Source: Caulobacter sp.
GTDB lineage: Bacteria; Pseudomonadota; Alphaproteobacteria; Caulobacterales; Caulobacteraceae
NCBI GenBank assembly: GCA_029866155.1
Contig: JARWZW010000022.1
Span: forward strand, 1-53,632
DNA: 53,632 bases
Direction of reading: 5' to 3'
The notes under the pieces were generated by a model. That model did not search any database and was not told the DNA's origin. It was given only the letters and a program-made list of their open reading frames with translations. Every line of letters starts with the position of its first letter. The first letter of the stretch is position 1. Below, in pieces: positions 5,894 to 15,209 of the stretch. Both the position numbers and the translations under genes were made by a program.

Positions 5894-7053
5894 TGTCTAT
5901 CGATTGGATCAGCGGCGCAGAGGCCATGGAGCGCCTCGGGGTGCAGCCCCAGACCCTCTATGCCTATGTCAGCCGTGGCCGGGTGGAGGCGCGGCCCGAC
6001 CCGGCCGATCCGCGCCGCAGTCTCTATCGGGCCGCCGATATCGCCGAACTCACCCGCAAGCGGGTACGGGGACGCAAGCCCTCGGCTGTGGCCGAGGGCG
6101 CCATCGCCTGGGGAGAGCCGGTCCTGGCCAGCGCCATCACCACCCTGTCGGGCGGCCGGCTCTGGTATCGCGGACGGGACGCGGCGGTCCTGGCCCGGAC
6201 CGAAACCCTGGAGACCGTGGCGCGCCTGCTGAGGGGCGGACACGGGGTGGTGCTCAAGGCCATGGACCGGCCCCCGCCCCCGGGCCTGGGCGAGGCCCGG
6301 GCCAGGCTGTTCGCCGTCCTGGCGGACCGCGCCGCCACCGAACCCCCGGCCCGGGGGCGGGCGCCCCTGGCCCTGGCCATGGAGGGATCGGGCCTGATGG
6401 ACCTGGCGGCCGACGCCGTGGCGGGAACCGCCGGGACCGGCCCCATCCATGAGCGGCTGGCCGCAGCCTGGGGGATGGCGCCCGGCGGGGCTGACGCCCT
6501 GCGCCGGGCCCTGGTGCTGCTGGCCGACCATGAGCTCAACGCCTCGACCTTCGCGGCCCGGGTGGCGGCCTCGACCGGGGCGGGCCTGGCGGCCAGCGCC
6601 CTGGCGGGCCTCTGCGCCCTGTCGGGGCCCCTCCATGGGGGCATGGCCGCCCGGGTCTTCAACCTGCTGGAGGAGTCCCGGCGGATCGGGGCTGGGCCGA
6701 CGGTTGAGGGCCGGCTGGCCCGGGGCGCGCCGACCCCCGGCTTTGGCCATCCCCTCTATCCGGAAGGCGACCCCCGGGCCGCCGCCCTGCTGGAAGCCTG
6801 CCCCGCGACCGGCGATCTGGCGGCCCTGCAGGCGGCGGTGGAGACCCGAACCGGCGAGCGGGCCAATATCGATTTCGCCCTGGTGGTCCTGGCCGAGACC
6901 CATGGCCTGCCGCCGGACGCGCCCTTCCTGATGTTCGCCGTGGCCCGCTCGGCGGGATGGATCGCCCATGCGGTGGAAGAGGGCGGCAGCGGCCGGCTGA
7001 TCCGGCCCAGGGCGCGCTATATCGGACCGCCCGTCGGACCCCAGGGTCGGTAA
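5893..7053 (+). CDS. Citrate synthase-like enzyme with N-terminal helix-turn-helix domain
   Basis: A 386-residue fusion. Residues 5-55 are a MerR/excisionase-type winged helix (WISGAEAMERLGVQPQTLY, then RGRVEARPDPADPRRSLYRA). From about residue 75 it is a citrate synthase with HELNASTFAARV (His213), SGPLHGGM (His248), GFGHPLYPEGDPRA (His286), ANIDFALV (Asp327) and GRLIRPRARYIGPP. The three catalytic positions are kept, but the GHRIYR arginine is replaced (GHPLYP). It could sense acyl-CoA or oxaloacetate and regulate the divergent synthase, or simply be an enzyme with a DNA-binding appendage. No Shine-Dalgarno precedes the ATG at 5893. An ATG at 5926 has GAGG upstream but would cut the HTH, so I keep 5893. 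Confidence 0.88.
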   Translation: MSIDWISGAEAMERLGVQPQTLYAYVSRGRVEARPDPADPRRSLYRAADIAELTRKRVRGRKPSAVAEGAIAWGEPVLASAITTLSGGRLWYRGRDAAVLARTETLETVARLLRGGHGVVLKAMDRPPPPGLGEARARLFAVLADRAATEPPARGRAPLALAMEGSGLMDLAADAVAGTAGTGPIHERLAAAWGMAPGGADALRRALVLLADHELNASTFAARVAASTGAGLAASALAGLCALSGPLHGGMAARVFNLLEESRRIGAGPTVEGRLARGAPTPGFGHPLYPEGDPRAAALLEACPATGDLAALQAAVETRTGERANIDFALVVLAETHGLPPDAPFLMFAVARSAGWIAHAVEEGGSGRLIRPRARYIGPPVGPQGR

Positions 7054-7092
7054 CGGCGCCCGACGAAAGGTCCCCTGGGACGGTCCCTTTGG

Positions 7093-8292
7093 TCAGACCA
7101 GGCGGGCGGAGGCCGCGGGCTGGCTGTAGAAGGTCCGGCTGGCCATCATCATGGCGCTGACGAGGTCCCGTTCGGCCGGGGTCAGCAACGGGTTCCAGAT
7201 GTCGAAGATCAGGATGACCCGCAGGGCGTCAGCGTCGTTCCAGGCCTCATGCTCGATGGTGTCATCAAAGGCCCAGGCCTGGCCCATCTTCCAGTCGCGG
7301 ACCTCGCCCCCCACCCGGAACCGCGCCGGCCCCGGCAGGATCAGAGGCAGATGGACCAGCAGCCTGGCGTTGGTCGAGCCGGTATGGGGCGGGATATGGG
7401 TGCGGGGCTCCAGGGCCGAGAACAGGGCCGTGGGGGCGAAACCGGGCTGGTCGGCCATGGGCAGGCTCGCCAGAAGTGCTGCGGTCCCCGGGCAGCGATC
7501 ACAGGCGCCGGCCTGTCTTTCGCCATCCTTCCACAGCCAAAGCGACCGCCAGCGGCGCGAATGGTTCAGTTCCGCCCACTGGTTGACCGGATCGCTGGCC
7601 CCGTAGGTGATATAGGGTGAAAAGGCGCTGTCAGCGGTTTCCAGGGCGGCCAGCAGCTCGGCCCGGATCATGTCGGTTCCGGCCTCCAGCTGTTCGAACC
7701 AGGGGAAATGCGACCGGTCGAAGAAGGGAATGGCTGGCAGGCGCGGATAGTGGAAATTGATCGGTTCGGAGACATAGGCCCGTTTGCGACCCGCCAGGAT
7801 CTCCAGCGCCTCGTCGAAACGCGCCAGGCTTTCTCCGCCCAGGCTTTCATTTCCATGCCGGGCGCGGACGTCCGCCACGCTCTGCTTGAGATGCTCGGCC
7901 AGCAGATCGCTGTTCTCGGCCAAGACCTGCCGCGCCCGGGCGATCGGCGCTGCCAGGCCGGGGGCCAGGCGGTCGTCCGGCGGGGCGATCTTCAGGACAT
8001 TGCGATAGAGGGTCACGGCCTGACGGGCCCCTACCGTCTGGTCGACCAGGGCGGCCTTGGAGAGCAGGGCCAGGAAGTCATAAGGGTCAAGCGCCAGGAC
8101 CCGGTCGAGGGTCGCGATCGCCGCCGGAAACTCCCCCAGAACCCTCAGCGCCAGGGCCCGGTTCATCAGGACCTGGGGATCCTGCGGGTTGAGGCTCTCG
8201 GCCTGGTCCAGCAGGGCCAGCGCCCCGCGCGGGTCGCGCCGCTGCAGGGCCTCAAGGGCCTGACTGACCAGACTGTCGGTCCCCGCCGCCAT
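7093..8292 (-). CDS. TPR-containing aspartyl/asparaginyl beta-hydroxylase
   Basis: A 399-residue two-part protein. Residues about 8-110 form TPR-like helical repeats (ALEALQRRDPRGALALLDQA, FPAAIATLDRVLALDPYDF). The C-terminal part is an Asp/Asn beta-hydroxylase jelly roll with iron ligands His303 in PPHTGSTNARLLVHLPL and His348 in FDDTIEHEAWN, followed by a candidate 2-oxoglutarate arginine in LRVILIFDIWNP. It would hydroxylate a protein or lipid-linked substrate using Fe(II) and 2-oxoglutarate; the substrate is unknown. The start is the ATG at 8290-8292, with GGGGGA six bases upstream; an upstream TTG (8310) is less likely. Confidence 0.88.
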   Translation of the reverse strand: MAAGTDSLVSQALEALQRRDPRGALALLDQAESLNPQDPQVLMNRALALRVLGEFPAAIATLDRVLALDPYDFLALLSKAALVDQTVGARQAVTLYRNVLKIAPPDDRLAPGLAAPIARARQVLAENSDLLAEHLKQSVADVRARHGNESLGGESLARFDEALEILAGRKRAYVSEPINFHYPRLPAIPFFDRSHFPWFEQLEAGTDMIRAELLAALETADSAFSPYITYGASDPVNQWAELNHSRRWRSLWLWKDGERQAGACDRCPGTAALLASLPMADQPGFAPTALFSALEPRTHIPPHTGSTNARLLVHLPLILPGPARFRVGGEVRDWKMGQAWAFDDTIEHEAWNDADALRVILIFDIWNPLLTPAERDLVSAMMMASRTFYSQPAASARLV

Positions 8293-8515
8293 GGATGTCC
8301 CCCGCAGCAAAGGCCGCTGACAGAGGGTTATCCAGAGGGCCCCGGATGCGCGACGCCAAACATGACTCTGGCGCGGCGCCGCGACATTCTGTCACGCATA
8401 ACTCGGGCGCCAGGCCAACAATCGGGGCCGGGCGGGTCCTCGCCTCTTGCCATGCCGACAACAGACCTCGACAAGGCCGAGAGCAGAAAACGGGCGAGAG
8501 ACGGGGACGCTACGC

Positions 8516-9322
8516 ATGCCGGACTGGCTGATCGCCATTGTGCTGGGTCTGGTCGAGGGCCTGACCGAGTTCATCCCCGTCTCGTCCACCGGCCATCTGC
8601 TGCTGGCCAAACAGCTTCTGGGTCTGGAAGACGGCTATTGGGACACCTTTGTGGTGATGATCCAGCTGGGCGCCATCCTGGCCGTGATCGCCCTGTATTT
8701 TCAGCGCTTCTGGACGGTGCTGCTGCAGCTGCCGACCCGGGCCGAGGCCCGGCGGTTCGTGCTCAGCGTGCTGGTCGCCTTTGCGCCGGCGGTCGTGCTG
8801 GGGCTGCTGCTGCACGACTTCATCAAGGCGGTGCTGTTCGCCAGCCCCCTGGTGGTCTGCTGGTCCCTGGTGATCGGCGGGGTGGTCCTGCTCATCATCG
8901 ATCGCTGGAGCCCGTCCCCCAGGGTGCACGACGCCATGAAGACGCCGCTGGGCGTGGCGCTGGGGGTCGGGCTGATGCAGTGCCTGTCGATGATCCCCGG
9001 CGTGTCCAGGTCCGGCGCCACCATTGTCGGCGGAGTCCTGATGGGTCTGGAAAAGCGGGCGGCGGCGGAGTTCAGCTTCTTCCTGGCCATCCCCACCATG
9101 GTCGGCGCCTTCACCCTGGACTTCATCGAGGGCCGCGAGGCCATCTTCGCCCATGCCGACGGCCTGTGGATCATCGGGATCGGCTTTGTCGTGTCCTTCC
9201 TCTCCGGCTGGATCGTCATCCGGATGATGCTGGACTTCATCGGCCGCCACGGCCTTGGCCTGTTCGGCTGGTGGCGGATCGTCGTCGGCCTGGGCGGGAT
9301 CGCGCTGTTGAGCTTGCGATAG
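8516..9322 (+). CDS. uppP: Undecaprenyl-diphosphatase
   Basis: A 268-residue polytopic inner-membrane phosphatase that recycles undecaprenyl pyrophosphate for peptidoglycan and glycan synthesis. The family motifs are present: GLVEGLTEFIPVSSTGH near residues 11-27 and MIPGVSRSGATIVGGVL further on. About eight hydrophobic segments are visible. The ATG at 8516 gives the standard MPDWLIAIVLGLVEG start; upstream in-frame codons are non-family. It is divergent from the hydroxylase, with about 220 bases between them. In other alphaproteobacteria uppP often lies close to the fzlA/queG/SDR genes, which here lie 12 kb away. Confidence 0.95.
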   Translation: MPDWLIAIVLGLVEGLTEFIPVSSTGHLLLAKQLLGLEDGYWDTFVVMIQLGAILAVIALYFQRFWTVLLQLPTRAEARRFVLSVLVAFAPAVVLGLLLHDFIKAVLFASPLVVCWSLVIGGVVLLIIDRWSPSPRVHDAMKTPLGVALGVGLMQCLSMIPGVSRSGATIVGGVLMGLEKRAAAEFSFFLAIPTMVGAFTLDFIEGREAIFAHADGLWIIGIGFVVSFLSGWIVIRMMLDFIGRHGLGLFGWWRIVVGLGGIALLSLR

Positions 9323-9364
9323 GTTGGACCCGGCTCGGGCCGACAGCGGGAGGACTTCGCCAAC

Positions 9365-9874
9365 ATGTCCAGGCTGATCGTGCTCGCAGGGCTGCCCGGG
9401 ACTGGCAAGTCGTCGATCGCGCGGGGCGTTGCGGAGGCGACCCGGGCCGTCTGGCTTCGGATCGACTCCCTTGAACAGGCCATTCGCGACGCCGGCATCG
9501 TGCAGGGATCGCTCGACGATGCGGGCTATCGGGCGGCCCATGCGGTTGCGCGCGATAATCTGGGTCTGGGTCGCGACGTCGTCGCCGATTGCGTGAACCC
9601 CTGGATGCTGACCCGGAACGCCTGGCGGGATACAGGCCTGGGCGCGGATGCCCGGGTCTTCGAGATCGAGACCGTCTGCAGCGATCCGAAAGAGCATCGT
9701 CGGCGCCTCGAAACCCGGGCGGCCGAGGTTCCTGGACTTGTCCTGCCGGACTGGGCGGCGGTCGCGAACCGCGACTATCACCCCTGGGACCGCGACCGGC
9801 TGATCATCGACACCGCCGGCTTGAGCGTCAGCGCCTGTATTGATCGGGTGCTTGCAAGTCTTCCGGGCGGCTGA
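9365..9874 (+). CDS. P-loop kinase/AAA-family ATP-binding protein
   Basis: A 169-residue protein starting directly with a Walker A motif (GLPGTGKSS, residues 9-17). This fold occurs in zeta-toxin-like, adenylylsulfate- and gluconate-type small kinases. VWLRIDSLEQAIRDAG and VVADCVNPWMLTRNAW fit the substrate-lid and Walker B regions of the phosphotransferase-like 'AAA_33' group. LIIDTAGLSVSACIDRVL is a typical C-terminal strand-helix. The phosphorylated substrate cannot be told from sequence. It sits 42 bases after uppP with GGGAGGA upstream and may be in one transcript with it. Confidence 0.8.
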   Translation: MSRLIVLAGLPGTGKSSIARGVAEATRAVWLRIDSLEQAIRDAGIVQGSLDDAGYRAAHAVARDNLGLGRDVVADCVNPWMLTRNAWRDTGLGADARVFEIETVCSDPKEHRRRLETRAAEVPGLVLPDWAAVANRDYHPWDRDRLIIDTAGLSVSACIDRVLASLPGG

Positions 9875-9955
9875 ACCCCAGATCTGGAAGCTCGCTATTC
9901 TGCCCCTGGCGTGGACCTTTCACGCGCCTCGCCCCGGGATGACATGCCCAGCCGG

Positions 9956-11134
9956 TCAGGACACCGGCGACTGCAACGCCTCCACCAGCCGGGCCATGAA
10001 CGCCGCGCCGCGTCGCATCTGGGCGATCTCGATAAACTCGTCGGGTTGATGGGCCTGGTCGATCCAGCCGGGGCCGCAGAGGACAACCGGAAAGCCGCCC
10101 TGCTGGAACTGTCCGGCCTCGGCGGCATAGGGAACGGCCCTCAAGGGGCCATTGTCGCCGGCCAGACGGCGGGCCAGCCCCTCGGCCGGGCCCCCGGGCT
10201 CCAGGGCCAGGGCCGGCACATCGCCGAGGATCTCGAACGTCACCCCGGCGCCGGGGGCCCGGGCCGCCAGCTCGGCGTCCATGGCCCGGCAGCGCTCGAA
10301 GAACGGCGCCAGCAGGGCGTGGGGGTCCAGTCCCGGCGGACAGCGCAGGTCAAAGCCGAAGACACATTCCCGGGCCAGGATATTGATGGCGGTGCCGCCC
10401 TGGATCACCCCGATGGTCAGGGTGGCGTGGGCGGGCTCGAAGGGCGAGGCGGGATCGGCCTCTGCGATCAGCCGGTCGGCCATGGCCGTCAGGTCCGCCA
10501 TCAGGGCCAGGGCCGCCATATTGGCCGAGACCCCCAGATGGGTCTGGCTGGAATGGGCCTCTCGCCCCAGAACCTGGACCCGCACCGACAGGATGCCCTT
10601 GTGGGCGCCGACCACCTCCATGCCGGTGGGCTCTCCGACAATGGCCAGGGCCGGGCGGGGCGAAACCGCGCCAAAGGCCTCGATCATGGCCGGGGCGCCC
10701 AGGCAGCCGATCTCCTCGTCATAGGACAGGGCCAGCCAGACCGGCCGTTGGAGCGGCGCGGCCGCCAGATCCGGCACGGCCGCCAGGGCCAGGGCGATGA
10801 AGCCCTTCATGTCCGCAGAGCCCCGGCCAAACAGCTTTCCGTCCCGCTCCGTCAGGGTGAAGGGATCACTGGACCAGGGCTGGCCATCCACCGGCACCAC
10901 ATCGGTATGGCCAGACAGGATCACCCCGCCCTCGGCCGCCGGGCCGATCCGGGCCATCAGGTTGGCCTTGGTCTGGTCGGCATTTGCGACCCGGCGGCTC
11001 TCGACGCCGTGGCCGGACAGATAGGCCTCGACCCATTCGATCAGGGCCAGGTTGGACAGGCGGGATGTGGTGTCAAAGGCGACCAGCCTGGCCAGGATGG
11101 CCAGGGCGCGGTCATGAAGCGCATCGGATGTCAT
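9956..11134 (-). CDS. argE: Acetylornithine deacetylase (M20 family)
   Basis: A 392-residue zinc hydrolase that removes acetate from N-acetylornithine in arginine synthesis. Metal-site motifs are in order: [14 protein letters not shown] (His), [11 protein letters not shown] (bridging Asp), [11 protein letters not shown] (catalytic Glu), [10 protein letters not shown], and near the C-terminus [13 protein letters not shown] (last His). The dimerisation domain starts around [21 protein letters not shown]. Length matches the family. It is transcribed alone on the minus strand, ending opposite the P-loop kinase and divergent from purU. The enzyme is cytoplasmic and has no signal peptide. Confidence 0.92.
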   Translation of the reverse strand: MTSDALHDRALAILARLVAFDTTSRLSNLALIEWVEAYLSGHGVESRRVANADQTKANLMARIGPAAEGGVILSGHTDVVPVDGQPWSSDPFTLTERDGKLFGRGSADMKGFIALALAAVPDLAAAPLQRPVWLALSYDEEIGCLGAPAMIEAFGAVSPRPALAIVGEPTGMEVVGAHKGILSVRVQVLGREAHSSQTHLGVSANMAALALMADLTAMADRLIAEADPASPFEPAHATLTIGVIQGGTAINILARECVFGFDLRCPPGLDPHALLAPFFERCRAMDAELAARAPGAGVTFEILGDVPALALEPGGPAEGLARRLAGDNGPLRAVPYAAEAGQFQQGGFPVVLCGPGWIDQAHQPDEFIEIAQMRRGAAFMARLVEALQSPVS

Positions 11135-11264
11135 AGGCAGAAACCTAGCATGACCGCGAGGCCCGGACAGGGCGCCTGTGTCCGCCCACGACCCGAAATC
11201 TCATGGCCCGATGCAGTTTTCGTCGCTTGCCTCGGCCTGCTGCGGACGCTACCGGCCTGCCATC

Positions 11265-12122
11265 ATGTCCCAGACGTCCCTGACCCTGACCCTCGCCTGT
11301 CCGGACCGCCGCGGAATCGTGGCCGCCGTATCGACCTTTCTGGCCGACCGTGACTGCAACATCCTGGACGCCCAGCAGTATGATGACGCCGAGACCGGGG
11401 CCTTCTTCATGCGGGTGGTGATCGATCCGGGTTCCAGCTCCCTGGAAGACCTGCGCACCGCTTTTGGGCCGCTGAGCGAGACCTTCGCCATGCGCTGGAC
11501 CCTGAGGAGCCGCCAGGATCGCTACCGGGTGATGATCCTGACCAGCCGCACCGACCACTGCCTGGCCGACCTGCTCTATCGCTGGCGGATCGATGAACTG
11601 GCCATGGATATCAGCGCTGTGGTGTCGAACCATGACGCCACCAACTTTACCCATGTCGATCTCAAGGACCTGGATTTCCATCATCTGCCGGTGTCCAAGG
11701 CCACCAAGATGGACCAGGAGGCGCAGCTCTGGTCCCTGATTACCGAGACCCGAACCGACATCGTGGTCCTCGCCCGCTACATGCAGATCCTGTCAGACGG
11801 GCTGGCGGCAAAGCTGGAGGGCCGCTGTATCAATATCCATCACAGCTTCCTGCCCGGATTCAAGGGCGCCAAGCCCTATCACCAGGCCCATGCCCGGGGG
11901 GTGAAGGTCATCGGGGCCAGCGCCCATTATGTGACCGGCGACCTGGACGAGGGCCCTATCATCGAACAGGACGTGGAACGGATCAGCCACCGCGATACGC
12001 CGGACGACCTGGTCCGCAAGGGCCGGGACATCGAGCGTCGGGTCCTCGCCCGGGCCCTGCGCTGGCGCCTCGAGGACCGGGTCCTGCTCAATGGCCGCAA
12101 GACCGTGGTCTTTACCGACTGA
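11265..12122 (+). CDS. purU: Formyltetrahydrofolate deformylase
   Basis: A 285-residue enzyme that hydrolyses 10-formyl-THF to formate and THF, balancing one-carbon units. An N-terminal ACT domain ([20 protein letters not shown]) is followed by a formyltransferase-fold catalytic domain. The catalytic triad region is visible as [18 protein letters not shown] (Asn, His) and [14 protein letters not shown] (Asp). The frame opens earlier (11178), but [17 protein letters not shown] from the ATG at 11265 matches the family N-terminus. The Shine-Dalgarno is weak. It converges on the FKBP gene. Confidence 0.93.
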   Translation: MSQTSLTLTLACPDRRGIVAAVSTFLADRDCNILDAQQYDDAETGAFFMRVVIDPGSSSLEDLRTAFGPLSETFAMRWTLRSRQDRYRVMILTSRTDHCLADLLYRWRIDELAMDISAVVSNHDATNFTHVDLKDLDFHHLPVSKATKMDQEAQLWSLITETRTDIVVLARYMQILSDGLAAKLEGRCINIHHSFLPGFKGAKPYHQAHARGVKVIGASAHYVTGDLDEGPIIEQDVERISHRDTPDDLVRKGRDIERRVLARALRWRLEDRVLLNGRKTVVFTD

Positions 12123-12158
12123 CCGGTGCGGTCAGGGCCGACCCGGCCCGGCCCGGCC

Positions 12159-12656
12159 CTATCCCTGGCGGGTATTGGCCCCTGACGGCAGGACGCCGAT
12201 CAGTTCGATCCGGAAGATCAGCACGGCATTGGGCGGGATTGTCCCCTGGCCGTCCTTGCCATAGCCCTGCTCGGGCGGGACATAGAGGGTCCAGATGTCG
12301 CCGGGGCGCATCATCGGCAGGACGTCCATCCAGGCCTTGATCAGGTCGCGCAGCGGCATGACGGTCGGGGCGCCCCGATCATAGCTGCTGTCGAACACCT
12401 GGCCGGACAGCAGCTTGCCTTCGTAATGGACCTTCAGCTCGTCGCCCCGCCTGGGCTTCAGGCCGGAGGCCGGGCCTGACCGCTCGATCCGGTACTGGAC
12501 GCCGCCGGGCAGGACCTTCACCCCCTGGGCGGTGCCGTTGGTTTCCAGGAAGGCCTCACCGTCCTTCAGGTTCTCCTGGGCCGCCCGGCCGCCGTCACAG
12601 GCAGCCAGGGTCAGGGCCGCAAGGGCGGCAAGGACGGGAGTCAGAAAGCGGCGCAT
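12159..12656 (-). CDS. FKBP-type peptidyl-prolyl isomerase, probable lipoprotein
   Basis: A 165-residue exported prolyl isomerase. The N-terminus has a signal peptide ending in a lipobox LAAC with Cys20, so it is probably a periplasm-facing lipoprotein. The FKBP domain spans about 70-160: GDELKVHYEGKLLSGQVFDS, then PMMRPGDIWTLYVPPEQGYG, IPPNAVLIFRIELIGV. It should assist folding of envelope proteins. It follows ilvA by ten bases, and its Shine-Dalgarno (GAGGAG) overlaps the ilvA stop, so the two are co-transcribed. I see no functional link between the two products. Confidence 0.9.
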   Translation of the reverse strand: MRRFLTPVLAALAALTLAACDGGRAAQENLKDGEAFLETNGTAQGVKVLPGGVQYRIERSGPASGLKPRRGDELKVHYEGKLLSGQVFDSSYDRGAPTVMPLRDLIKAWMDVLPMMRPGDIWTLYVPPEQGYGKDGQGTIPPNAVLIFRIELIGVLPSGANTRQG

Positions 12657-12666
12657 GGAGGTCTCC

Positions 12667-13869
12667 TCAGACAGCCCGGGGCGGATAGCCTTCGTCGCGC
12701 AGCACGTCCATGATTTCCTGTGTGTGCTGGGCGTCTCGGGTCTCGATCATGATATCGAATTCGGCGCCCTTGGCCGGCACGTCCAGGGCCAGCCGGTTAT
12801 GGGCCACCTCGATGATATTGCCACCCATCTCGCCGATCACCCGCGAGACCGTGGCCAGCAGGCCCGGCCGGTCGTCGCCGACAATCCGCAGGGACACCAG
12901 CCTCTGGGCCCGGACCAGTTCGCGGGTCAGGACGCTGGCCAGCAGTCTGGTGTCGATATTGCCGCCGCAGAGGATCAGGCCACACTTCTTGCCCCGGAAC
13001 CGTTCGGGATAGGCCAGCAGGGCGGCGAGGGAGGCGGCGCCCGCCCCCTCGGCAACGGTCTTCTCGACATTGCAATAGAGGGCGATGGCCCGCTCGATAT
13101 AGGGCTCTTCCAGCAGCAGCACGTCCTCGACCAGGGGCCGGGCCACCGAATAGGTCAGTTCGCCCACCTGCTTGACCGCGATGCCCTCGGCGATGGTCTG
13201 GCCGCCGGACTGGCCGGTCATGCCGCGCATCTTGGCGGTGAAGGAGGGATACATGGCCGGCTCGCAGCCGATGATCCGGATATCGGGCTTGAGGGCCTTG
13301 GCCGCCGTGGCCACGCCGCTGATCAGGCCGCCGCCGCCGATGGGCACGGGCAGGATCTCCAGGTCGGGCACATCTTCCAGCATCTCCAGGGCGATGGTGC
13401 CCTGGCCAGCCATGACCTCAAGGTCGTCGAAGGGATGCACGAAGGTCAGGCCGCGCTCCTCCTTCAGCAGCATGGCGAAGCCATAGGCCTCGTCATAGCT
13501 GTCGCCCTCGATCACCACATTGGCCCCGTGATTGCGGGTATGCTCGACCTTCACGAAGGGGGTGCCGCGGGGCATGACGATGGTCGAGGGAATGCCCAGC
13601 CGGGTGGCGTGATAGGCCAGGCCCTGGGCATGGTTGCCGGCGCTGGCGGCGATGACGCCCTTGGCCCGGTCCGCCTCGCTCATCAGCATGAGTTTGTTGA
13701 GGGCTCCCCGCTCCTTGTAGGCGGCGGTGAACTGCAGGTTCTCGAACTTCACCCAGACCTGGGCGCCGGTGATCTCGGACAGGGTCTTGGAATAGCGGCA
13801 GGGCGTGCGCTCGATATGACCGGCCAGCCGACCGGCGGCGGCGCGGATATCGTCGAGGGAAAGTGTCAT
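12667..13869 (-). CDS. ilvA: Threonine ammonia-lyase with C-terminal ACT domain
   Basis: A 400-residue PLP enzyme that deaminates threonine to 2-oxobutyrate, the first step toward isoleucine. The PLP lysine is Lys52 in AAYKERGALNK. The phosphate-binding glycine loop is PIGGGGLISG around 175-184. SAGNHAQGLAYHA is the conserved asparagine region. Residues about 325-400 form one ACT domain (VSLRIVGDDRPGLLATVSRV), typical of the shorter type and a likely site of allosteric control by an amino acid. First gene of a two-gene minus-strand unit with the FKBP isomerase. Confidence 0.92.
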   Translation of the reverse strand: MTLSLDDIRAAAGRLAGHIERTPCRYSKTLSEITGAQVWVKFENLQFTAAYKERGALNKLMLMSEADRAKGVIAASAGNHAQGLAYHATRLGIPSTIVMPRGTPFVKVEHTRNHGANVVIEGDSYDEAYGFAMLLKEERGLTFVHPFDDLEVMAGQGTIALEMLEDVPDLEILPVPIGGGGLISGVATAAKALKPDIRIIGCEPAMYPSFTAKMRGMTGQSGGQTIAEGIAVKQVGELTYSVARPLVEDVLLLEEPYIERAIALYCNVEKTVAEGAGAASLAALLAYPERFRGKKCGLILCGGNIDTRLLASVLTRELVRAQRLVSLRIVGDDRPGLLATVSRVIGEMGGNIIEVAHNRLALDVPAKGAEFDIMIETRDAQHTQEIMDVLRDEGYPPRAV

Positions 13870-13902
13870 GGCACCGGCTTGTGACGCAAAAGGTCCGTGG
13901 CT

Positions 13903-15126
13903 TCAACGCAATCCACGGATCAGGTCAAGGCGTCGCATGGCCTTGCCCGGAAGTTCGGACACCGGACCCAGAGGCAGGGCCTCGGCCGCCTGCCGAACGC
14001 CATAGGCTGCGCTCCGCATCAGGGCCGCCGGCGAGGGGGATCCGACAAACCCGTGCGCCACGGATACGATCTGGTTGGCCAGTTCCCGCTTGAACCGGTA
14101 GTCCCCGGCCCCCAGGTCCAGCCGCCGCCAGGGCTGGCTGTCCATCCAGCGCAGGATGTCCTGGAACAGGATCATGCCAGGCGACCAGCGCTCGAACTGC
14201 GGATCATGGCCGATCAGCCAGCTGTTGATCGCCGCGGCGCCCCGGAGATTGAACTGGGCGGCGGCCAACTTCCCGTCGACCCTTAGGGTGAACAGCACCC
14301 CGCCAAACTCCGGCTCCCGCCGGTCGAACAGGACTTCGACCAGTCTCCTCGTCCAGGCCGTGGCCAGAACATCGGTCTGGCCGGTGGCCTTCCACTGTTC
14401 CCGTTTCCAGGCCAGCAGCTGTTCGAAGGCCTCGCGATCGGCGGAAAAGGCCTCGAACACCGGGGTGGCGACCTCCCGCTCGATCTTGCGGCGCTTCTTG
14501 TCGATGTCCTTGAGGGCCGTGACGCCCGCCGCCCGCCGCGCCAGGGCATAGGGCTCGTAGCCCTCCGGCATGTCGATGCTGAAGGACGGCTGGTCGCCCC
14601 GGGCATGACGCAGGAAGGCGGTCTGGCCGTCCAGCATATGGCAGAAATCGAACCGGCCGACCCCCAGGGCCCGGACCAGCTCGACGGGATCAAGGGCCAG
14701 GTCCGGCTCAGAGACCAGGGCCTGATAGTCGCACATGGGTGCGCCGGACGGCATGGCCGTCAGGGTCCCGGCCTTGAAGGCCATGAAGCCGACGTCCCGC
14801 GCGGCTTCGCCGGCCCCGTCCCGCAGCACCGCGACCTTGACCCGTGACCGCCGTCCCTGGGCCTGGGCCACCGCCAGGGCCCAGTGCGGCGACAGGAAGG
14901 GCGAGGCCAGCTCCGGTCTGGCCGCCTGCAGCGCCGACCACCGCGCCACTTGCGCCGGGGTCAGGTCAGCGGGATTGAGAATCTCGATCTGCAAGGGGGC
15001 GCCGGATGACCAGGAAGACTGAGCTCTCTCTACAGGGGAAGCGTTTCGGCATTGTTTAAGGTCAGGATCCGGCCGGCCGTCCTCGAGCCTCGTCCACCCC
15101 CTTACAGGAGTTTCACTTGCTACCAT
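13903..15126 (-). CDS. CelD/FemAB-like GNAT acyltransferase (HfsK-like)
   Basis: A protein of about 360-407 residues of the Acetyltransf_6 (CelD, COG5653) group. Two GNAT-like halves are seen: LQIEILNPADLTPAQVARW to about 190, and VATPVFEAFSADREAFEQLL to LDLGAGDYRFKRELANQ. YRFK near the C-terminus is a group signature. In Caulobacter a member of this group, HfsK, modifies the holdfast polysaccharide, so a surface-polysaccharide role is plausible here, but family similarity is my only basis. The start is uncertain: the ATG at 15124-15126 adds about 44 poorly conserved residues, while a TTG at 14992-14994 begins at the first family-like residue but lacks a Shine-Dalgarno. Confidence 0.8.
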   Translation of the reverse strand: MVASETPVRGWTRLEDGRPDPDLKQCRNASPVERAQSSWSSGAPLQIEILNPADLTPAQVARWSALQAARPELASPFLSPHWALAVAQAQGRRSRVKVAVLRDGAGEAARDVGFMAFKAGTLTAMPSGAPMCDYQALVSEPDLALDPVELVRALGVGRFDFCHMLDGQTAFLRHARGDQPSFSIDMPEGYEPYALARRAAGVTALKDIDKKRRKIEREVATPVFEAFSADREAFEQLLAWKREQWKATGQTDVLATAWTRRLVEVLFDRREPEFGGVLFTLRVDGKLAAAQFNLRGAAAINSWLIGHDPQFERWSPGMILFQDILRWMDSQPWRRLDLGAGDYRFKRELANQIVSVAHGFVGSPSPAALMRSAAYGVRQAAEALPLGPVSELPGKAMRRLDLIRGLR

Positions 15127-15209
15127 CCCGATGCGCCGCCATGGTTTTGCCTTGAGGAACGGGAGCCGGGGGGCTCTCTGGTCAAATCGAAAGAGGGACC
15201 CGCGCAGCC

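Noticed and set aside
5890..6969. A 359-codon minus-strand frame over the HTH-citrate synthase
   Set aside because: Glycine/proline/arginine-rich antisense translation of a recognised enzyme.
8328..8336. TTATCCAGA, close to a DnaA box, near uppP
   Set aside because: A single site with one mismatch; no cluster, AT-rich region or other origin features.
12138..12158. CCCGG tandem repeat after purU
   Set aside because: Three short copies of a GC-rich pentamer in a GC-rich genome; expected by chance and without a clear structure.
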